Shown here piece after piece: positions 57,260 to 63,568 of a DNA stretch of 64,000 bases (position 1 is the first letter of the stretch; each line of letters opens with the position of its first letter). Made by a program: the position numbers and the translations under genes. Source of the DNA: Pseudomonas chlororaphis subsp. piscium (GTDB lineage: Bacteria; Pseudomonadota; Gammaproteobacteria; Pseudomonadales; Pseudomonadaceae); contig NZ_CP027707.1 in assembly GCF_003850345.1 (NCBI RefSeq), forward strand, positions 6,811,001 to 6,875,000, given 5' to 3'. The notes beneath the pieces are model-generated. The model did no database searches. It was given only the letters and a program-made list of their open reading frames with translations, and was not told where the DNA came from.

Positions 57260-58118
57260 TACGTCCGGTCGGTTTCCAGTTGATGTCTTTATCTGCGTGA
57301 TAACCCTGCACAGGGTTCGGTGGCAGCGGGTGATCTTTGGCCAGATTGGGAAAGCGCAAATCTGGATTTTTGGCAAGTTCCCTGGATACTTTGTAGTATG
57401 CATCTTCAGTCTTCTTGTCTTTATTATAAGAAAACTTACCATTTTGAAATACATCTTCTATTTCCATAGCTCCTTTCCGCTCACCTAACGCTGCAGCTCG
57501 TTGATAATAATGCATGGAGACAGGGTAATTTTTGTCTACCGACTCATAATATGTACCAAGTTTGTATGCAGCATCTGCATAATCCTGACTTTCGGCGCAC
57601 TTCAGATAGCTGATACCAACAGAATCTTTATTTTTTTCATATATATAAATGTAACCAATCCTTGTTTGAGCTTGAGGGCTTCCCAATTCTGCTGCCTTAA
57701 TCAGAAACTGCATGGCAGTCCTGTCTGATTGCACAACACCAATTCCTCTTTGTGTCATTACGCTCATATCGTAGTAACCCAGCGGAACCTGCAACTGTGT
57801 CATTTTCAGGTATAAGTCAATCGCCTTATTCGTGTCTTTAGGAACCCCATCGCCACGTAGATGTAGCTCCGCAAGGTTATGCATTGCTTTCCAGTGGTCT
57901 TTATCTACTGCTTGTTGGTATAGATGGGCGGCTTTGGGCCAGTCAGGCAAGCGCTCTTTACTGATAGATCGAGCTTGTTTGAACCATTCGTCAGCTTGTT
58001 GGTTCAGAGGGGGAGCAGTGTCCTTCTCATGCACACATTTGAATTCGTAAGCCATAACTGGGACTCCATAAAAAAATAAAAACAGAGCAAATATCGATCT
58101 AATCAAGGGCTTTTGCAT
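57246..58118 (-). CDS. Sel1-repeat immunity protein 1 (Tli5b-like)
   Basis: The start at 58118 is within the 3' end of the effector gene (20-base overlap) with no strong ribosome-binding site, which points to translational coupling. The 290-residue product has a signal peptide (ends PVMA|YEF) and Sel1-like repeats (AMHNLAELHLRGDGV, AMQFLIKAAELGSPQAQTRI, MHYYQRAAALGERK). The C-terminus RFPNLAKDHPLPP leads to PTGRNDDY. It is predicted to hold the cognate effector inactive in the periplasm. Local GC falls to about 25% (57601-57660, 15 of 60), far below the neighbours, which suggests recent acquisition. Confidence 0.78.
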   Translation of the reverse strand: MQKPLIRSIFALFLFFYGVPVMAYEFKCVHEKDTAPPLNQQADEWFKQARSISKERLPDWPKAAHLYQQAVDKDHWKAMHNLAELHLRGDGVPKDTNKAIDLYLKMTQLQVPLGYYDMSVMTQRGIGVVQSDRTAMQFLIKAAELGSPQAQTRIGYIYIYEKNKDSVGISYLKCAESQDYADAAYKLGTYYESVDKNYPVSMHYYQRAAALGERKGAMEIEDVFQNGKFSYNKDKKTEDAYYKVSRELAKNPDLRFPNLAKDHPLPPNPVQGYHADKDINWKPTGRNDDY

Positions 58119-60285
58119 AAGGTGTCACCACATCCCAAAATCTGACTAAGTTTCCATTTAGTGGTAGTTTTTTCTTTTGATTTTCCCAATTCTTGGTGAT
58201 GATCGCGTCCCATTTTTCATAATCATCTTGAATATTATCGATTAAAAAGGGTGTCTTCTTACTTACCCCTTTCCCCGAATGCATCCCCCACAACCGCTCC
58301 CGCCAGGTCCGGGTGGTTTGCGGGCTTGGCATGGCGATATTCAGTTCGGAGTCCGAGTTCAGGCTGCGTTCGTTGATGTTGGCGGAGCCCAGGGTGAAGA
58401 ACAGGTCGTCCACCAGCAGCAGCTTGCTGTGTACATAGATGGACTTGTACTGCGCCATGCCTTGTTCCGGGCCGAGGTGTTCGGTGATATCGCGTTCGGT
58501 CTGGCGTTGCTCGCGTGTCTTGGCAGTCGCGGTTTCGCCGCCGTCCTTGCAACTGACCAGGGTCGCGATAATGATTTTCAACCCCTTGGGCGGCAGCATC
58601 TCCGGCTCCAGTTCGCGAGCCGCGGCCTGGTTGTAGTGTTTGTTGGGGTCCATGGCCAGGAGTTCATCGGCGCGACTCGGATCGATACCCTGCTCATGCA
58701 TTTGCGTCTGTACCTTGGCCAGTTCCTGATCGCGAGTCGGCGATTCGGCGCGGGCCTTCAGTTCGCGTTGGCTGTAGGCCAATTGGCGCTGATCGTAGAG
58801 CAGGTCGCGGTGGGCCAAGGGCATCAGTTCACCCTGACCAAGGGTGTCGAGCATCTCGTAGGTGGAACTGGAGAAGTGCCCGCTCTCCGGGTTATTGGTG
58901 ACCACGAACAAGTGCAAGTCCTGTTGTTTGCCGGCAGCGACGTAGTCGGCGGCAACTTTCTTCAGGCGTTCGGCCAGCGGTTTGTAGCGGAAGTACTGGT
59001 TCTCGATATAGGCGTACTGATGCACATTGCCCAGGGCCTTTTCATATACCTCGAGAATGGTTTTTTCCGGGCCTTCTTCCGGTTGAGTCCGGCAAATCTG
59101 CGCGGGCTCTCCACCATCACGAATCAGGCTCAGCGGTTTGACCGACGACCGCTCGTGATTCAGGGTGCCCTTAAAGATACGGCGTATCCAACTGCTGCTC
59201 TTGTCCCAGGCATTGCAGAAGTTGTGATTGAGATCGAACAGCACCGGGCCACGTACGAATAGGGAAAGGTCCTGCCAAGGGCCGAAGCCCAGGTCGCGCT
59301 TGCCGGCTGCATCGTCGTAGGCGTGGGCGGTGGTGTCCCAGTAGTTGCGCTGCAGGTTGTGGCCCATCACGAGACCTTCCGCCTTTTGCGGGTCCATGTA
59401 GTCGACCACCAGAGTTTTCTGGTGATGGCTGGGAAACAGGCTCAGGAGCATCATCTGCATGAAGGACACATCGTGAGACTCGTCCTTGAGCAGTCGCCAC
59501 AGGATGGCAAGGCGCCCCCAATGCATGCGTAGGCCATTTTGATCGTCGTAGGTCAACTGTCCTATGAACTCGAAATCCCGCGTACGAAACTCGATATTGC
59601 GGGCTTCGCGGCTGTTTACCCAGCGATACCAATCTCGGGTCTCGACCTGTTCGTTCGGGGCTTGAACCGTCCCTCCCGAATCACGGCCCTTGGTGTAGCC
59701 GCTGTCCAGGGCATCCAGGCTTTGCTGGATGTCGATCAGACGGTCGCGCGTGGCTCGTCGGCCAGCCTCGTCGTTTGCCGGAAGTTTTTCCAGGCGTGCC
59801 TGCTCCTGCTGCTGTTTTTCCAGAAGCTTTTTCCGTTTTTCACCCAGGGCGCTGGTGTCAGCCGGCTTGCCCGCGGTCATTCCGGAACCCATCGATGTTC
59901 CGCCGGCGCCGCTCCAGCCCTCGCCGATCACCGAGTTTTCACCGAGCTGGGCCAGTCGGTTGTTCCAGATCAGTACCCGTACCTCGACACCACTTTCGGC
60001 CTTCTGCCTGAGCAGTTTTCCCAGACTGGGGCTGTCGGTCGAGGCCCGGTCGAGACGCAATCCAGGGTCGAAGCCCCAACTGATGAGGTCGATGCTTTTC
60101 GTAGCTGCCTGGATGCATTCATAGACCTTCTTGAAGGCTTCCTCGCCACACACCAGCGGCGTCACCACGTTGCCTGCCGGACGTGGCGGGCTTAGCGGAT
60201 TGTTCTTGTGAGCGAACCAATCCGAGGTCAGGGTTGCGGCGCTTTCTTCAAGCGAGATCGACAGTTTCTGATCGAGGTATGTCAT
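58099..60285 (-). CDS. pldB: T6SS phospholipase D effector, Tle5b (PldB) type
   Basis: This 728-residue protein has two intact HKD motifs: HHQKTLVVDYMD near 285 and YVHSKLLLVDDLFFTLGSAN near 616. Flanking features are IDLISWGFDPGLRL near the N-terminus, ENQYFRYKPLAERLKK, and a charged helical insert (~150-200, EKRKKLLEKQQQEQ). There is no signal peptide, as expected for a VgrG-delivered effector. Such enzymes cleave phospholipid head groups in target-cell membranes, in bacteria and in eukaryotic hosts. AGGAAG precedes the ATG; vgrG ends 12 bases upstream. The last ~55 codons (58099-58265) are strongly AT-rich, unlike the rest of the gene. Confidence 0.88.
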   Translation of the reverse strand: MTYLDQKLSISLEESAATLTSDWFAHKNNPLSPPRPAGNVVTPLVCGEEAFKKVYECIQAATKSIDLISWGFDPGLRLDRASTDSPSLGKLLRQKAESGVEVRVLIWNNRLAQLGENSVIGEGWSGAGGTSMGSGMTAGKPADTSALGEKRKKLLEKQQQEQARLEKLPANDEAGRRATRDRLIDIQQSLDALDSGYTKGRDSGGTVQAPNEQVETRDWYRWVNSREARNIEFRTRDFEFIGQLTYDDQNGLRMHWGRLAILWRLLKDESHDVSFMQMMLLSLFPSHHQKTLVVDYMDPQKAEGLVMGHNLQRNYWDTTAHAYDDAAGKRDLGFGPWQDLSLFVRGPVLFDLNHNFCNAWDKSSSWIRRIFKGTLNHERSSVKPLSLIRDGGEPAQICRTQPEEGPEKTILEVYEKALGNVHQYAYIENQYFRYKPLAERLKKVAADYVAAGKQQDLHLFVVTNNPESGHFSSSTYEMLDTLGQGELMPLAHRDLLYDQRQLAYSQRELKARAESPTRDQELAKVQTQMHEQGIDPSRADELLAMDPNKHYNQAAARELEPEMLPPKGLKIIIATLVSCKDGGETATAKTREQRQTERDITEHLGPEQGMAQYKSIYVHSKLLLVDDLFFTLGSANINERSLNSDSELNIAMPSPQTTRTWRERLWGMHSGKGVSKKTPFLIDNIQDDYEKWDAIITKNWENQKKKLPLNGNLVRFWDVVTPYAKALD

Positions 60286-60297
60286 GGAGTGCTTCCT

Positions 60298-62658
60298 TTA
60301 CTCTTTCTGCTCGCTTTGATCCGCCCACAATTGGCGGAACGCCTCACTGCTGCTCAACGCCTCCAGGGAGGCCGCCGCGCCCGGGAAGTCGCGGTATCCC
60401 TCACGCCCCAGGCGTTCACTGCGTTGGCGCGTCTGTTCGGTCGAGGTTTCGCTCATGTCCAGGTTGAAACGGTGTCCGTTCACCGTTTCCACCGAGTAGT
60501 TGCGGGTACCGGGAATATGCTGGAAAAGCACATTGCCCTTCTCGTCGCTGAAGCCTTTGTCGATAAGTGCGCCATCGGCGTAAAGCTGATAAGGCTCATC
60601 CGGATACCCCGGCATGTTGGGCAACGGGGAAATACGAATGCACAGCTGACCCGGCACTGTTTCTTTCGCCGGGTTGGCCAACGCCTCCTCCATCAGGCTG
60701 CCAGCCTTGTCCGCATCAGCCGCCCCCGGCAGACCCGGCATCAGAATACCGATCCCAGTGCCACTCCCCGCCGAGCCCCCCGCATTGATCTTCACCACCG
60801 GCCCCACCACCGTGACGCCGCCGGCATCGAGCTTGATAAAGCTGCCACCGGCCTTGATGGTCAGTTCGCTGCCCGCCTCGATTACCATCTTGGCGCCGGC
60901 CTTGAGGTGGATTTCCTGGCCGGCTTTGGTCAGTTGCGCGGTGCCGAGTTTGATGTGCTGGTTTTCGCCCACGGTCAGGTGGTCGTCGACGCGGGTTTCG
61001 GTCTTGCGGTCGGCGTGGGTGATGCGGTGTTCTTCGGCCTTGAGTTCGGTGTAGGTGTTCTTCACCACCGTGTCGTGGCGTTCGTGGCCGATGCGGATTT
61101 TCTGGTCGTGCTCGATGTTTTCGTCCCAGTCGCGCTGGGCGTGGATGAAGATCTGTTCGGCGCCTTTCTTGTCTTCGATGCGCAGTTCGTTGAAGCCGGC
61201 GCCGCCCGGCGAGCTCATGGACTTGAACACGGTGCGGGTCTTGTTCGCCGGCAGCGGGTAAGGCACCGGGTGTTCCTTGTGGTACAGGCAGCCGGTGATC
61301 AGCGGCTGGTCGGGGTCGCCTTCGAGGAAGGTCACCAGCACTTCCATGCCGATGCGCGGGATGACGAGGGCGCCGTAGCGGTCGCCGGCCCAGCTGGAGG
61401 ACACGCGCAGCCAGCAGCTGGTCTTGTCGTCGGCCTTGCCCTCGCGGTCCCAGTGGAACTGCACCTTCACCCGGCCGTACTGGTCGCAGTGGATTTCTTC
61501 GCCCTTGGGCCCGGTGACCACCGCGGTCTGGCTGCCCAACACGCGCGGTTTCGGGTGGTTCAGGGCCGGGCGGTAGAACACCTGCCAGGGCGTGGCGAGA
61601 AAACGGTTGCGATAGCCCTGGTGGAAGTCGTCCTTGTTGTCGGTGGTGTCGCTGGTCACCGACTCTTCCAGCACCTGCGGCTGTTTGCCTTCGTGGACGA
61701 TGTGGGTCAGCAGCCAGAGGTCGTTCCACTCGCTGCGCGGGTGCTCGGACAATTCCAGGAAGTGGCCACTGACCAGTCGTGTCTGGTCGCCCCAGCCTTC
61801 GGCCTGCTGGTAGTCGGCACGGTGGCGTTCGAGGGCGCGCTGGCTGAGAAACTTGCCGCGGGCGCGGTCGGTGAAGCGCCCCGGGTAGTCGTAGTCTTCC
61901 AGGTCCGGCTCTTCGCTTTCGGCCTCGGGTTTATAGGCCGCTTCCAGTTGCAGGCGCGGCTTCTCGAAGTCGTAGTCGCGACGGGTGGTGCGGCGGGTGC
62001 GGGTTTCCAGGCGCAGGTTGAAGCCCTTGATCACCGGCTCGTCGGCGACCATGCCGCTGCCCTGGATATAGGCGGTGGGCTGGCCGAGCTTGGGGAACAC
62101 GGTCTGGTCGTCGCCGAACACCAGCAGATGGCCTTGCGGGCTGTGCTGGAAGTGGTAATGCAGGCCTTCCTCTTCGCACAGGCGCTGGATGAAGTGCAGG
62201 TCGGTTTCGTCGTACTGCACGCAGTAGTCGCGCTCCGGACACGGGGTGCCGAGCTGGAACCGGTAGGCGTTGCCCTGGATGCCGTGCTCTTCGAGGATCA
62301 GGGCGATGATCTTCGGCGCCGACAGCTGCTGGTAGATGCGCTGGTTGGTGCGGTGTTCGAGGTAAGCCAGTTGTGGCACCAGCGACACCTGGTAGCGGGT
62401 CAGGCGCTTGCCGGCATCGCCCTGGGCCACGCGGTAGATCTGCCCGTGGATGCCACGGTCTTGTGGATCGAAGGCGAGAAAAGCCTGCTTGTGCAACAGG
62501 GTCTCCAGGTCCAGATCGGGGTTCTCGCTGACCAGTTCCAGATCGAAACGGAACGGCTGGCTGATGCCTTCGATCCCCTCGAAAGACAGCACCTGCAAGT
62601 CACCCTGGAAGTCGTCGACCGTCAGGCTGAAGTGGGTTTCATTGGAAGGATTGAACAT
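60298..62658 (-). CDS. vgrG: VgrG spike with C-terminal transthyretin-like adaptor
   Basis: This 786-residue T6SS tip protein has a gp27-like base (LTVDDFQGDLQVLSFEG, EERDYC-type PERDYCVQYDETDLHFIQRL), a gp5 OB/needle part (HCDQYGRVKVQFHWDREGK, SSWAGDRYGALVIPRIGMEV), and DUF2345 repeats (HIKLGTAQLTKAGQEIHLKA). A glycine-rich linker leads to a C-terminal extension from ~668 with a transthyretin-like beta domain (LCIRISPLPNMPGYPDEPYQ, YSVETVNGHRFNLDM). TTR tails on VgrG4b/VgrG5 of P. aeruginosa carry the PldA/PldB phospholipases, so this one most likely loads the downstream effector. AGGGAG lies before the start at 62658. This VgrG is encoded away from the T6SS core. Confidence 0.92.
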   Translation of the reverse strand: MFNPSNETHFSLTVDDFQGDLQVLSFEGIEGISQPFRFDLELVSENPDLDLETLLHKQAFLAFDPQDRGIHGQIYRVAQGDAGKRLTRYQVSLVPQLAYLEHRTNQRIYQQLSAPKIIALILEEHGIQGNAYRFQLGTPCPERDYCVQYDETDLHFIQRLCEEEGLHYHFQHSPQGHLLVFGDDQTVFPKLGQPTAYIQGSGMVADEPVIKGFNLRLETRTRRTTRRDYDFEKPRLQLEAAYKPEAESEEPDLEDYDYPGRFTDRARGKFLSQRALERHRADYQQAEGWGDQTRLVSGHFLELSEHPRSEWNDLWLLTHIVHEGKQPQVLEESVTSDTTDNKDDFHQGYRNRFLATPWQVFYRPALNHPKPRVLGSQTAVVTGPKGEEIHCDQYGRVKVQFHWDREGKADDKTSCWLRVSSSWAGDRYGALVIPRIGMEVLVTFLEGDPDQPLITGCLYHKEHPVPYPLPANKTRTVFKSMSSPGGAGFNELRIEDKKGAEQIFIHAQRDWDENIEHDQKIRIGHERHDTVVKNTYTELKAEEHRITHADRKTETRVDDHLTVGENQHIKLGTAQLTKAGQEIHLKAGAKMVIEAGSELTIKAGGSFIKLDAGGVTVVGPVVKINAGGSAGSGTGIGILMPGLPGAADADKAGSLMEEALANPAKETVPGQLCIRISPLPNMPGYPDEPYQLYADGALIDKGFSDEKGNVLFQHIPGTRNYSVETVNGHRFNLDMSETSTEQTRQRSERLGREGYRDFPGAAASLEALSSSEAFRQLWADQSEQKE

Positions 62659-62889
62659 AGCTTGCTCCCTGCTTGGTTATCATCCATTACGTCGGTAGTG
62701 CTATGAAAAGGCGGTCCTCAGAATACTGACGCTATCAAGTAGAGCGCATAACGATTGTAGGAAAACACCGAGCATCGGCAGGATGATTCCTAATTTGATG
62801 CGCGACTCACAAAGATCTGTCTGAAGCTGGCAACAAAGCCCACTGAACACGCCGAAAACACATCGTCATAAAATGCGGTAATCCTGTCG
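62659..62889. other. vgrG upstream region
   Basis: About 230 bases with no gene, moderately AT-rich. It must hold the vgrG promoter on the minus strand, but no convincing -35/-10 pair was found. The next stretch rightward holds the RNA locus described below. Confidence 0.4.
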
Positions 62890-62918
62890 TTGCAGCTGCC
62901 CAGCCTCCCCGCTATCCT
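62890..62918 (+). promoter_or_regulatory. Putative promoter of RNA locus
   Basis: TTGCAG (62890-62895) and TATCCT (62913-62918) are 17 bp apart. The predicted start (~62925) coincides with the first base of a perfect hairpin, which supports it although the hexamers are only moderate. Confidence 0.4.
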
Positions 62919-62924
62919 TCCGCC

Positions 62925-63011
62925 GTCGCTGCAAAATCAGCGACCGGGCCTGGAAACCCGATGAGTAAACGGCGCAGCAGCGCCAACTATCACGATTGCT
63001 GGCGCTTTTTT
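62925..63011 (+). ncRNA. Short structured transcript with terminator (box A/B carrier)
   Basis: About 87 nt contain hairpin 1 (GTCGCTG/CAGCGAC, 62925-62944) and hairpin 2 (CGGG/CCCG, 62945-62960) with the loop CCTGGAAA. A single-stranded AGTAAACGG (62964-62972) follows. Last comes a Rho-independent terminator (AGCGCCA 62979-62985 with TGGCGCT 63000-63006, T-run to 63011). A competing hairpin GGCGC-AGCA-GCGCC (62971-62984) overlaps the terminator's left arm, as in attenuators. The loop (box A, CTGGAAAC) and the single strand (box B, AGTAAACGG) are both complementary to the element 60 bases downstream. It could be a stand-alone small RNA or a leader with attenuation. Confidence 0.6.
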
Positions 63012-63033
63012 GTGCCTGACTTTCTCGTGTTAT

Positions 63034-63108
63034 GGCGGCTGTGCGCGGGAGACCTTCGGGTCTGCCGGGTTCCGTTTACTCCGGTTTTCCAGCCCGCGCA
63101 TAGCTGCC
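63034..63108 (+). ncRNA. Multibranched antisense-type RNA (C4-like)
   Basis: About 75 nt are closed by an uninterrupted 16-bp stem with two G-U pairs (63034-63049 with 63093-63108). Inside are AGACC-TTCG-GGTCT (63050-63063, a stable UUCG tetraloop) and a 4-bp CCGG/CCGG hairpin (63065-63084), giving a three-way junction. The third branch exposes CCGTTTACT (63072-63080, anti-B) and next to it GTTTTCCAG (63084-63092, anti-A). Both can pair with box A/B copies upstream (62950-62972) and downstream (63119-63154). Size, stem layout and split antisense segments resemble the C4 antisense RNA of phages P1/P7; the family name is inferred from layout, not from a search. Confidence 0.6.
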
Positions 63109-63118
63109 ACCCTTTCGA

Positions 63119-63155
63119 CTGGAAACGAAACGGCAGCTCAATTCAGTAAACGGAG
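63119..63155 (+). promoter_or_regulatory. Second box A/B copy covering a ribosome-binding site
   Basis: CTGGAAAC (63119-63126) and AGTAAACGGAG (63145-63155) repeat the upstream boxes in the same order. The last bases (CGGAG) are the Shine-Dalgarno of the 19-codon ORF starting at 63164. The ten bases 63145-63154 are perfectly complementary to 63071-63080, so pairing would hide the site. A local hairpin AGTAA/TTACT (63145-63160) also frames it. Confidence 0.6.
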
Positions 63156-63163
63156 TTACTGCC

Positions 63164-63223
63164 ATGTACATCACCCGCCAGTCCAAGATCCACCCTCTGC
63201 AAACAGCAGGAGGTGAGCAATGA
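63164..63223 (+). CDS. 19-codon leader ORF coupled to DUF3077-type gene
   Basis: ATG at 63164 with GGAG 8 bases upstream encodes MYITRQSKIHPLQTAGGEQ and stops at TGA 63221-63223. Its stop overlaps the ATG (63220) of the next gene as ATGA, so ribosomes finishing the leader could restart on the downstream gene. The codons near the end also contain that gene's GGAGG (63210-63214). The peptide has no recognisable function; its likely purpose is regulatory translation. Confidence 0.55.
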   Translation: MYITRQSKIHPLQTAGGEQ

Positions 63224-63486
63224 CCACCTCGATCAAAACCATCGGCATCGTTACCTTCGCCGACTGCGGCGAAAAAGAACAAAGCCTGTTCCGGGTTAAT
63301 CCGGATATTCCAGCCCGAGAAGCCTTGGAACATGCTTCCAACCTGTTCTACTACGCCAAAAAGCTCATGCTCGATGCGGCGATGGAGCCGCAGGGAGAAC
63401 GCTATGCTTGGCCGGCTTATTACCTGTGCGAAATGGGTAAGGCCGTAGTGGACGACATTTCGAACTCCATTTCACCAAGCCAGTAA
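63220..63486 (+). CDS. DUF3077-type small protein
   Basis: This 88-residue protein begins MTTSIKTIGIVTFADCGEK, with the recognisable core LFRVNPDIPAREALEHASNL, then FYYAKKLMLDAAMEP and YLCEMGKAVVDDI. Small proteins of this type are common and multicopy in Pseudomonas, often called DUF3077, and have no known function. No transmembrane or signal segment is present, so it is probably cytoplasmic and helical. GGAGG is 5 bases before the ATG. Expression appears to be controlled by the upstream RNA elements and by coupling to the 19-codon ORF. The family name is from memory of similar proteins and should be treated as probable. Confidence 0.7.
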   Translation: MTTSIKTIGIVTFADCGEKEQSLFRVNPDIPAREALEHASNLFYYAKKLMLDAAMEPQGERYAWPAYYLCEMGKAVVDDISNSISPSQ

Positions 63487-63517
63487 AATAGTACGCCCTG
63501 AGTCTTTAACACATAGA

Positions 63518-63547
63518 AGGCAAGCCATTAAAAATAATGGCTTGCCT
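63518..63547. terminator. Perfect hairpin between DUF3077-type and LprI-like genes
   Basis: AGGCAAGCCATTA-AAAA-TAATGGCTTGCCT: a 13-bp perfect stem with a 4-nt loop between converging genes. There is no T-run, so it may act mainly as a stabilising 3' hairpin for either transcript. Confidence 0.5.
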
Positions 63548-63568
63548 AGTAAAATCTCAGAGGCTCAT

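Noticed and set aside
60208..62706. 832-codon ORF opposite vgrG
   Set aside because: It is antisense to a complete VgrG; composition is typical of the third-position GC mirror frame and no domain is seen.
62961..63149. 62-codon ORF across the RNA locus
   Set aside because: It runs through a terminator and the multibranched stem, has no ribosome-binding site, and its sequence is explained by RNA pairing. Treated as a shadow.
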